Positions 45,487 to 64,000 of a stretch of 64,000 bases of DNA are shown in pieces (the first letter of the stretch is position 1; every line of letters starts with the position of its first letter). Both the position numbers and the translations under genes were made by a program. The notes below the pieces were generated by a model. That model was not told the DNA's origin and did no database searches. It worked only from the letters and a program-made list of their open reading frames with translations. Location of the stretch: NCBI RefSeq assembly GCF_037975245.1, contig NC_092578.1, forward strand, positions 13,622,321 through 13,686,320. Reading direction: 5' to 3'. This DNA comes from Apostichopus japonicus. Its lineage: Eukaryota; Echinodermata; Holothuroidea; Aspidochirotida; Stichopodidae.

Positions 45487-46286
45487 TATTTTACAAAGAG
45501 CTCATTTTAGACGGCTCATTAAATTTACATAGTAAATTATAATACTCCTTTCAAAGCTAAGCTCCGTAATTGGCAACAAAGGGCCAACGCATCAAATGAC
45601 TTCATTTTCTTCACGTGACCTATATACTAAACATACCTGTTGGGATAGGATCAGTTAAGTCGTTTGATTTTCGTGCCCCGGGATGTATCTTGGGTGACTT
45701 GTCTTAAAAAGGATACATCCCAAGACTGTGTCCAAATGTTGGTACTTAAACTTCACTCTGCACTTTAAGACAAGCTTACCGAATCAAATAATCAAAAATC
45801 AAAAAAATGTGAACTACGTCACAGTAGGATTATAACATGCAGCCCCTGTGGCCTAATGGACAAGGCATCGGTCTCCTAAACCGGGGATTGCGGGTTCGAG
45901 TCCCGCCAGGGGTCAATTTATGCTTCATTTTCCACATTTTTACCATCTATGCGATGGTGATGACGTGTTTGTATATATGTATGGTTGGGTTTGTGTGCGT
46001 CTGTTTTTTTTCTGTGAGTTATTTTGCACAGAGCCCATATAAGACGGCTCGTTAAATTGACATGTGGAATTATGGTTCTCCTTTCAAAACTTATTTCAGT
46101 AATTGGCAACAAAGGGCCAAAACATGCTTTGACTTCATTTCTTCACGTGACCTGCAGCAGTTAATATACTATACATCCCTAGATTGTGTCCATTTTTTGG
46201 TACTCAACCTCTGTGCTTTGGACCAAGATTATCTATCTAAATTTTGTACAAAATGTGAACTACTTCAAAACAGGTTATGACATGCA
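45487..46286. repeat. older duplicated flank of tRNA copies 1 and 2
   Basis: The sequence before copy 1 (about 45487-45841) and before copy 2 (about 46025-46286) shares AATTGGCAACAAAGGGCCAA, GACTTCATTT, TTCACGTGACCT and AGACGGCTC, in the same order but clearly diverged. This looks like an early duplication of a spacer-plus-tRNA unit of about 450 bp. Confidence 0.65.
45842..45914 (+). tRNA. tRNA-Arg(CCT), copy 1
   Basis: 73 nt cloverleaf: acceptor GCCCCTG with CAGGGGT (G1-U72 wobble), D arm GCCTAATGGACAAGGC, anticodon stem TCGGT/ACCGG with loop CTCCTAA (anticodon CCT, reads AGG), T arm GCGGG-TTCGAGT-CCCGC. A-box TGGCCTAATGG and B-box GGTTCGAGTCC are intact. The body matches vertebrate tRNA-Arg-CCT closely. 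A T-run follows within about 20 nt. Confidence 0.93.
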
Positions 46287-46359
46287 ACCCCTGTGGCCTA
46301 ATGGACAAGGCATCGGTTTCCTAAACCGGGGATTGCGGGTTCGAGTCCCGCCAGGGGTC
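46287..46359 (+). tRNA. tRNA-Arg(CCT), copy 2
   Basis: Same body as copy 1 but with A at position 1 (A1-U72, a better pair) and T at position 32 of the anticodon loop (TTCCTAA, anticodon CCT). The spacer behind it, with a TTTT about 26 nt downstream, is the one shared by copies 3-6. Confidence 0.92.
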
Positions 46360-46467
46360 GTAGCTGTAATTACCGTCCTTTTGCACGTTACACGTTCAAA
46401 AGGAACATTATTTTGTTGCCGTTTGTACTCAATGGAGAAGAAAGGACAGTTCGACTGTATTCAAGCA

Positions 46468-46540
46468 GCCCCTGTGGCCTAATGGACAAGGCATCGGTTT
46501 CCTAAACCGGGGATTGCGGGTTCGAGTCCCGCCAGGGGTC
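46468..46540 (+). tRNA. tRNA-Arg(CCT), copy 3
   Basis: Intact cloverleaf with G1 and loop TTCCTAA (anticodon CCT). First of the regular 175-182 bp units; TTTT terminator in the spacer. Confidence 0.93.
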
Positions 46541-46648
46541 GTAGCTGTAATTACCGTCCTTTTGCACGTTACACGTTCAAAAGGAACATTATTTTGTTGC
46601 CGTTTGTACTCAATGGAGAAAAAAGGACAGTTCGACTGTATTCAAGCA

Positions 46649-46721
46649 GCCCCTGTGGCCTAATGGACAAGGCATCGGTCTCCTAAACCGGGGATTGCGG
46701 GTTCGAGTCCCGCCAGGGGTC
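46649..46721 (+). tRNA. tRNA-Arg(CCT), copy 4
   Basis: Identical in the tRNA body to copy 1 (loop CTCCTAA). The spacer behind it lacks the 7 bp ACACGTT present after copies 2, 3 and 6. Confidence 0.93.
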
Positions 46722-46823
46722 TTAGCTGTAATTACCGTCCTTTTGCACGTTCAAAAGGAACATTATTTTGTTACCGTTTGTACTCAATGGAGAAATAAAG
46801 GACAGTTCGACTGTATTCAAGCA

Positions 46824-46896
46824 GCCCCTGTGGCCTAATGGACAAGGCATCGGTCTCCTAAACCGGGGATTGCGGGTTCGAGTCCCGCCAGGGGTC
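46824..46896 (+). tRNA. tRNA-Arg(CCT), copy 5
   Basis: Identical in the tRNA body to copy 1. The following spacer also lacks ACACGTT, which gives the shorter 175 bp repeat unit. Confidence 0.93.
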
Positions 46897-46998
46897 GTAG
46901 CTGTAATTACCGTCCTTTTGCACGTTCAAATGGAACATTATTATGTTACCGTTTGTACTCAATGGAGAAATAAAGGACAGTTCGACTGTATTCAAGCA

Positions 46999-47071
46999 GC
47001 CCCTGTGGCCTAATGGACAAGGCATCGGTCTCTTAAACCGGGGATTGCGAGTTCGAGTCCCGCCAGGGGTC
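46999..47071 (+). tRNA. tRNA-Arg body with CTT (Lys) anticodon, copy 6
   Basis: The anticodon loop is CTCTTAA, so the anticodon is CTT, which would read AAG (Lys) on an Arg-type body. The T stem also has one mismatch (GCGAG against CCCGC). Otherwise the body equals copy 1. It is either a tRNA pseudogene or an identity-switched tRNA; the T-stem damage favours decay. Confidence 0.75.
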
Positions 47072-47180
47072 GTAGCTGTAATTACCGTCCTTTTGCACGT
47101 TACACGTTCAAAAGGAACATTATTTTGTTACCGTTTGTACTCAATGGAGAAATAAAGGACAGTTCGACTGTATTCAAGCA

Positions 47181-47253
47181 GCCCCTGTGGCCTAATGAAC
47201 AAGGCATCGGTCTCCTAAACCGGGGATTGCGGGTTCGAGTCCCGCCAGGGGTC
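47181..47253 (+). tRNA. tRNA-Arg(CCT), copy 7
   Basis: Anticodon CCT, but the D loop has GA for the conserved GG (AATGAACAAGG), which also hits the A-box. No TTTT lies close behind (only TTT at 47256), so transcription and folding may be weakened. Last copy of the array; the repeat spacer stops here. Confidence 0.8.
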
Positions 47254-50200
47254 ACTTTAATAAAAGAAAAATCCACAGAACTTAACTTGTTGCACACAGT
47301 CATGGATGTCTTGTGTCTAGTAAATATTCTTTTCTGTTTATTTCACTATATGTTAGTCAATTGTTTTGTTTTGACCCTACAAAACGTAATACGAGGCGGG
47401 GGGGGGGGGGATGGTGCCTTTTGGCTCCAGAGTTAATCTGTCACTGGGTTATAAAAAGTTATAAAGGAACAATGCTAACGGTTTGGAGAGTACCGATAAT
47501 ATCAGAATTTGGTAATTGTTTTGTTTATGCTTATATATGATCACTTACATAAGAAACAGGAATAATTTGTTTGATATTAATAATAAATCACAGTGGCCCC
47601 GTGAACTTTCTCGGTGTTTCTTTCACAACGGATGAGAATGACTTCTTACGGTGGAATTTTTTTACTAAACTCTCTTAAGTTTGTGACTGTGATTCCTCAT
47701 TGTTCTGTATTAATTATTTTATGTATTTTATTATTCTGTAAAAAGAAAACAAACTTGACTAAATGGAGGAGAAGAAAAAATAAATCACAGAAAACCAACG
47801 AATTAAAAAAAAAGAAAAAAGAAGAAGAAGAACGTTCCTAAAAAAGAAAATGATGATTGGTTAAAGCTTGTGAGCTCTCAAACTGCCATGCTATCTTGTT
47901 AACCATATCACTGAGGGGAAACTCAAATAGACTAGAATTAATCACCTGGCCACACTATTGTCCCAAGTCAAAATATCGTTTGATTTAAGCCAATATAACT
48001 ATATATCTCATGACTACAATACTATATACCTCTCAACTCTCGCGATTAACCTCATACTGTCCATTTGAACAATTTGCAGCTCTTATCCTTTTTTAGTATA
48101 TATCAAATATACACTTAAATCATGCCAATATTTTATGGCTACTGATAAACGTTTACGATGTCGTAAACGCCAAAATGGCGGCATTTATAGCATCGTAAAA
48201 CCAATTTTCAAGTTCAAAGAATTCCATGGTATCTTATGGTTGACCGGGCACGCCTCCATCTAATCCAAACCTTTCTTTCTCTGGTTAGGCTGGTTGTAAA
48301 TTAGTATGACTTGTTTGTATAAACAGACAACGGTCCATTTAGTGGAAAGTCCAGATAACAATACCAGAGAGCCCTTTATGATGACCAGACAAGCAACGTT
48401 GTGTATGGTAAACATTGTTGTCTCCGGCAAAGAGGGTTTGCCTTTTATATCACTGTTTATATGATTATACAAGCGATAACTCTTTTTATCATTTTACGAT
48501 TCTATACCAGGAGTCGATTGATAAGCCTGTATTACATTACTGGAGTCATATTGTAGTTAGAAGTTTCAGTTTACAGAACAAGAAAAAAATCTACGTAAAA
48601 TCAAATTGAGCTGTGTATATATCCGTTGCATAGCAAATATGGTACGGTATCTGTAATCGGTGTAATGATTTATGTACAACCTCGCCAAAGATGGTAATAT
48701 TAAAATTACAACTCGATGCTTCAAGTATATAAGTCACCATGGTCATTCTTTGGAGAGACTGAAGAGAAGGATGAACTGGTGAGGAGGAGGGGGGGGGGGG
48801 GGTTGAGGTTTGTTCGCAAGATCATCCAATCAGCCTATTTTCACAAGAAATCAATGTGGTAAAAACCGTTTGCTCGTACAATGCAGTTAACCACAGATAC
48901 GATCAGTTACCGTATATACAACAAAATCAAATCAGTAGAACGAATCCGACCCCCCCCCCCCCAGCGATTGTACTGTTCCGAACCCATGCATTTTTACCCT
49001 ACTATTTTTACCCCACCGTGCACCCAAATGTCTATTTTCAGGGTTTATTGAAAGAACGATGCTCCAAACCTCATAACCTGCCTCACTGCCATTATATAAG
49101 CCGATATCACGCTTGCGTTGTTTGCGTATATAGCCTACATTTCAACTAGTATTGGATGTATTCAGAACAACTTAAGTACATATTAAAAAATACTAAGTTC
49201 GTTTGTAAGAAATGACAGTTTTACCAACATATTCTCTATTCATGATGTTCATTTGTTTTTCCAGGCGTGTCCCTGATATAGATAATGTTAAAACATTGTC
49301 AATGCATGTAATATGTTATAGCGCCCTCGTTTCCGAAAAGTTTGGTTTTCATAATTGATTATATAGGAATATCATTCAAAGGATGAATCCACCTGAACAA
49401 CTCACCCCCCCCCCCCCACCTCTACCACTATCCTACCTCTATGTCATCCCCCTTTACCCTTCTTCAAGGTAAAATTAACTACAATACATATACAGCGACA
49501 CCAAGCCTAATCTGTGATAGTTTCTCTAGTGCAGTTTGGGAAAACAAGGTGCAAGACTTAAAATATAAAAGTCTGCGCCTTCGAATAGACTTACTTACTG
49601 CACTAGCTGACAATGAAGCGTTACGCATATATGGTGCATGTTTCAATCTGCTTTGGCATACACTATAGTAAACCTCGAAAAATGACGTTGCTTTGCAATC
49701 AGATCCAACGTTTTTGCATGATTATTCTTAATCATCACAGTGACATCTTTATGGCGAATACCTTTGCAAGAATCAATTTTTCCTTATTTTGGGGATAGAT
49801 TCCCATCGGATCAAAGGTCACGGTTGGCTCATAAATAGCGGTAGACTCAAAGAGGATCTCATATCTGAGAATATTGACAGAATTTTATACAGCAGTAAGT
49901 TCAGATGTAAGTTGTTAAAACCACTGACCCTCGTGATGGGCCAAAAATAGCCGATAACTTTTATAAATGGTGGTTTTCCGTTATCACACCAGATTAACCA
50001 AACAAATAGAGATACAATGGTTGCATGCATAGAATGCAATTAAGCCGGGAAATCTGTGTGTAGGGTAGAAGAGAAAAAAGGTACGATTGAGATGATACGA
50101 TTGAGATGATATAGGCGTGTGGAATAACGGGGATAATGAAGGGGGTGGGTGGGTGTGGTGGGGGTGGGGGGGGGGGGGGTTAGGTGAGCGGAGTGGGACG

Positions 50201-52641
50201 ATATACCTCATCGCGAGGGGACAACTGTTTTTATTTTGTGGCTTATTCGGGGAGGGGGGTGTAGTGTTCTGAATAACAAGGTATCACATTCCACGAATAC
50301 CTTTGGTTATACCATTGGTTATGGCAATTGAAAATGTATCCCATCTTATCTGAAATATACATATAAAACATTCTTATATCCCTTTTTGGTGGGTGGGGAT
50401 GGGGTTGGGGTACGTGCGGGCAATTCATTGAATTACAGTACAATTCTAAGCATGTTACGGTTAGTTTATATGCCATACGTTTGTGGTAAATGCATGAATG
50501 CGGTTTGCTACTTACGGTTGTTTGCGTTTCGTTGCCATAGAGACACCACAACGATATGCACATTGCTCGTAATATGCATTTCTACCCCGGTCAGGGTTTA
50601 CATCAATGGCTGGATTTTTGTCACCGAATTTAGTCGTAATAATAATAAGAAATACATCCACCTCCTGCATTTTGTAGTAACCTAATGGTGTGTGTCCTCA
50701 GTGGTGGGGACAAGGTCCTCGGTAACCTCGTAAATCATCGGCAAGATGTAACGGCAAGAGTCCCTTAACGAACAAGGCCATACAGACAGACTCCGCTATT
50801 ATTTGTTCTGCCTCTCGGCTTACACATGATTATATAAGGTAAACGTTTTGTCACGGAATTGGGCCCCAGAGGACGTACATAGAATGTGGTACGTGGAATG
50901 TGTGTTTAAATGCACAATGTCATGGCCGAATATTCTGGTTTAACTTTACAAGAAATGTAAACAGTAAAGATCCCAGTGGTTGGAAATTGAGTACCAGTAA
51001 ACGTTATTTCAGAACAATGTTTCAAGTGTAAACAAACCATACCACGTATGGGTTGTTTATAAGCAATACGTTTGTATAATGTGCAACGCCGGTGGTATAC
51101 TTTAAGGGTAAGTTGGGCAAGGAGGAGGGGGCTGGGAGAGGGAGAGAGAGGGTATCGATATAGGTGGGCTGATTACAATGGACATTTAATGATATTGTGT
51201 TTTTGGCCATTGTTTCCAACATATTTGGTGACAAAAAAAGTGTATAGCGTGGTCAATCCTCTCTCATAACAACAAGCCCTAATCTTCCACTTTACAGTTG
51301 CATTTTACGGTCACTCAAGCCCTCTTTTAGATTGGGGGGGGGGGGTGAAGGGAGGAGAGAGGGAGGAGAGATTGGAGGGGAGAGGAGCGGATGGGGGAAG
51401 GGGTACTGAGCATGGGTAGCTATTGGCCGTCGTTTAGATGAGCAGGATGTATTTCATTTTACCATAAATCGATTTTTTTTTTAGTTCATGGTATGGTGTT
51501 CATAGACGGTGTGACCAATCGGCATACCACATTTATGACAAATTTAGAACTCATAACATTTTACAACACCCTTCTAATATTTACTCATATTTGATTATGA
51601 TATAGTCTACCCCTTTTCCCGTTGTAATAAGACACCACAATATATCTTAAAAGAAAAAAAGTAGTATCTTTTAGTACTTTTCGCCAGTCCACCCCCCCCC
51701 TCTCCCTCCCCTTATCGCTGAGCAATGATAAACTTGAATTTGGAATCAATTAACTGCTCAAATCACCACCGCAATCTTGTCACTGCTACACAATTCCTTC
51801 AATAAAACTGTTTTCAACTTATCCGGTTACACAACAAATGAAAGCAGCTTTAGTAATATAACACACCAGCGAATACAAGCCTTACAACCCAACACCGCTC
51901 AGTTCACCCCTTTCAGCCTGTCATGCAAGCCTCATACAAGCTCTTTCCAAGGTCCCAGGTAATCCTCTTTCAACCCTCCTACAACCCCCTATTGTTGAAG
52001 GTGGGATGTTTGAGGGGCTAAACGGTTGGACTAATTATGTAATGATATTGCTTTTATTACCGTCTGGTCCTAACGGGCTAGGGTGCTGGAATCAATGAGA
52101 AGATGCACTGTATTCGTATCGCCATAATTAGTGCTTTTATTCTCTCCGTACAGATCCATCGTTTGTACTCACTCCCTCTGGCCACTTTTCTTCCGTCGGA
52201 GTTTGTCTCTCGCTGAGCAGACTATTAACGACACACTAGTCCCCCAAATTATCCACTTAATGTATGAAATAAAGCCGAGATATGAATAACAGCTCCCTCC
52301 CAAAAATGCCTTACTCAAATTGATGTACAAACTGATACCTTAAACTAACAATTGATAACAAAGTGTGTACAAAAGTTTTGATCCACCAAATATCATGGCA
52401 ACGTATGGAATTGATCTTACTCGGGAGGGTACTGCGCGTTGAAGTTAGCAGCGCTGTTTGCCTGTTAGGTCAACTCTCTCTTTCAACGGCACAATCAGCA
52501 CATGTGAATTGCCGCAGACCATAAATCAGTCAGTCTAGATCGAAACAGTCTGTGCTATTGCGAAGCGATTTTATACTGCGGATTTTATGCATTTTATTCA
52601 ATCATGAAAACGGTTTTGTGGGGAGCAGTTACTTGCCAAAC
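47254..52641. other. intergenic, no gene seen
   Basis: About 5.4 kb between the tRNA cluster and the RECK-like gene. It has many poly-G/C runs (for example near 47399, 48789, 48950, 49405, 50160, 51333, 51691), an 18 bp perfect palindrome GTTTACGATGTCGTAAAC at 48151-48168, and nothing that I can support as an exon or RNA gene. Confidence 0.5.
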
Positions 52642-62266
<9,625 letters not shown>

Positions 62267-62985
62267 GTAAATCTGTACCAAAAGATTTTTCAAAATAGAA
62301 TGAATTTTTGCCTTTTTTTTTTTTGCTGGATTATAGTTCTTCTATTGGATTCGAAAGCAGATAAATAGATAAAAATGTATGCAAATTTCACCAGGATTCT
62401 GTAGAATATGTTTCTCTTTCATCCTTTAAAATCTGTTGTTTTAATAAATTTTATTTGAAGTTAGAACAATAGTAAAAAATAAGTAATTCTTTCCATGCAT
62501 TGGCAGACTGTTTTGATACATGCAACGTCAAGCTTGTTCCATTTTGTGTGATTTCTCATCCTTGTAATACAAAGCCAACGAATTGTATTTTGTCGATTTG
62601 CAATTAACAAACTTTAGAAAATGGATCATAATTGCTGTATTTTTGTGTTAGTTTGGGCTCAATTGTGCAGTTATACAATGTTTGGAATGTACAACTGTTG
62701 TTTGAACTGCTACCAATAAGGACTAAAGTTCATGGAATAAATATGTTTGTCTCTATTGTAGCCCTGCCCCTGACATGACACCTGGAATGCTACTACTTTA
62801 TATATATCTAAACGAAAAAAAAAAATCTAACACAAACTCAGCCTCGATGCCAACATTGTACCTTCCGTACGTTAGGGTAGTTCATGACATGTGGCGTCGT
62901 CGCATGTTGATATGTCAAAGGCAGTTCTTATTGCTGCCTACCCTAAAATCAGTTAGCATTTATTATCAATATTTTTGAGGGCTAG
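62267..62985. other. no supported feature
   Basis: Start of the next RECK-like intron. A short stretch near 62760 with CPxxxxxWNx-like spacing contains a stop and was not accepted as exon 4. Confidence 0.4.
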
Positions 62986-63174
62986 CTATGACACACTTTT
63001 CATTTGAGACGCATAAAGTGCCAAAGCTGGGGCAATAAATGTCTCGTAACAGTCGTTCACGTCAAGGTTGTAGACTAGCATTTCAGGTGACTGGAGCTGT
63101 GTGATCATGGTAAAAAGTCTGTTACAGTCGATGTAGTTCTCCTCGACATGTATCTTGCAGCCATCTTTTGGATG
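62986..63174 (-). CDS. possible terminal exon of an unidentified minus-strand gene
   Basis: The minus strand reads HPKDGCKIHVEENYIDC then QLQSPEMLVYNLDVNDCYE, ending LYASQMKSVS and TAG at 62986. The composition is protein-like, and an AATAAA lies 22 nt behind the stop (plus-strand 62959-62964). An AG acceptor is possible near 63175. I do not recognise the family. It would converge with the RECK-like gene or lie within its intron. Confidence 0.3.
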   Translation of the reverse strand, partial: HPKDGCKIHVEENYIDCNRLFTMITQLQSPEMLVYNLDVNDCYETFIAPALALYASQMKSVS

Positions 63175-63180
63175 TCTCAT

Positions 63181-64000
63181 GCAAAGTTGTGAACATCACA
63201 TAATAGAGCAAAATGTTGTCTGGTGGTTTAATACAAACATAGTAAAATGAAGGAAAGATAATTGTAACTAGAAATGGAACAAACAAATCATTTACCAGGA
63301 ATGATGGCATTGGGCAAATAAGAAGTTTGAAAAAAAAAATTGCAAAATGTACTGTAAAAGGATGAAATGAAAATTGTGGAACACAGCACTTTTGCATAAA
63401 ATGGTTGATAACATGTTCAGACATATTGGAGCAGCAAAGTGGTTGTAACCATGGAGATATCTCCCTATAGATGGGGGCTGGGGAGAGGGGGTGGGGGATG
63501 GGGGAGAGGAGGGGGTTGCAAGGATCATATTACTGCCCTGTACATGCAATGGAAACTGTGTTCATTTGACATCTGACAAAATAGAAATGAAGCCTTAGTA
63601 ATTAATGTGAAAACAGTCGTCCAGTCAAAAAACATGATTGAGTGTTAAAATGTTACTTTATTAAACATTATCCTTCCTCAATTCATTAACAAGGTCTGGA
63701 GACATTAATTAATGTTAACTAATCACTGGTTAATGTTCAGAAATTTACACCAAAAGACAAACCTTTTAAACTACATGTATTCAAACTAAAATATATTTGA
63801 TGATTATAGAAATTAAGAATTTTTTTATTATTTGTATATTGAACATGTATAACATAGAAAATTACCAGTCATTGTACAGCTATCACAATAATATTGCAAT
63901 AAAGCATTAAACATTAAAATTTGATTTCTACCCTTGAATGGCTCTGAATAACACTGCATAATTTCCCATAATGTTGAAATATTAAGAAGCGACAAAGTCA
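63181..64000. other. right end, no feature seen
   Basis: AT-rich DNA with a G-rich patch at 63475-63515. No exon or RNA gene that I can support. Confidence 0.5.

Larger units (their letters stand above)
46360..47180 (+). repeat. 175-182 bp tandem unit: tRNA plus spacer
   Basis: The spacers between copies 2-7 are nearly identical (GTAGCTGTAATTACCGTCC, then CATTATTTTGTT, then GACAGTTCGACTGTATTC). They differ by single bases and by presence or absence of a 7 bp ACACGTT. This is a recent tandem amplification of one tRNA-plus-spacer unit. Confidence 0.93.

Noticed and set aside
46186-47155. Repeated peptide frames across the tRNA cluster on both strands
   Set aside because: They are translations of tRNA genes and spacers.
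45842-47253. Regular repeats with spacers resembling a CRISPR array
   Set aside because: The repeat is a folded tRNA and the spacers are homologous to one another; the context is eukaryotic.
62775-62978. Open frame after an AG near 62760 as RECK exon 4
   Set aside because: No CPxxM...WNC pattern in the open frame; the frame that resembles it has a stop.

Overview
The window looks like nuclear DNA of a marine invertebrate deuterostome, most likely an echinoderm such as a sea cucumber. This is inferred from an AT-rich background, many long (TA)n and poly-G/C runs, short exons in kilobase introns, tRNA-derived SINEs, many small TIR elements, and the type of genes present. No species-specific marker is visible. 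I see no retroviral, LTR or Polinton-type element and nothing prokaryotic.

Layout. 1-8558 is gene-free and carries repeats: a 1.7 kb hAT-like element (2500-4173), fold-back repeats (4656-5027), a 378 bp hAT-like MITE (5042-5419) and a degenerate 150 bp tandem array (7307-7945). 8559-42370 (+) holds one complete gene, which I assembled by hand as 30 exons. Every splice phase agrees, giving 4503 nt, or 1500 codons plus a stop. It encodes a type I membrane receptor: signal peptide, two Ig-like exons, five Tie-type EGF modules, a further Ig-like module, two FN3 domains, one membrane span, a tyrosine-rich juxtamembrane segment and two tandem protein tyrosine phosphatase (PTP) domains. The ectodomain resembles the angiopoietin receptors Tie1/Tie2, but the inside is a receptor-PTP pair rather than a kinase. 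Both PTP domains have lost key catalytic residues: the P-loop Arg is Ala in D1 and Leu in D2, and the WPD loop is WTH in D1 and GSPK in D2. The protein is therefore probably a double pseudophosphatase receptor. This is the most interesting item in the window.

The introns of this gene hold a broken minus-strand copy of a Cys-rich protein family (13164-15114), tRNA-derived SINEs, TTAA- and TA-flanked MITEs, a 10 bp minisatellite, a GAT/GGT microsatellite and a nested pair of hAT-like elements (39793-42003).

42371-45841 is repeat-rich flank. 45842-47253 is a tandem cluster of seven tRNA-Arg(CCT)-type genes on a 175-182 bp repeat unit. One copy has a CTT (Lys) anticodon. 47254-52641 has no gene that I can support. 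From 52642 (+) a second gene starts: signal peptide, then a CC-x8-C-x3-C knot and a following exon that resemble the N-terminus of RECK. The gene runs out of the window. Its large third intron contains a 35 bp satellite with a 140 bp higher-order period, a perfect DR1 nuclear-receptor-type site and a TTAA-flanked MITE. Near 63 kb there may be the last exon of an unidentified minus-strand gene, convergent with the RECK-like gene.
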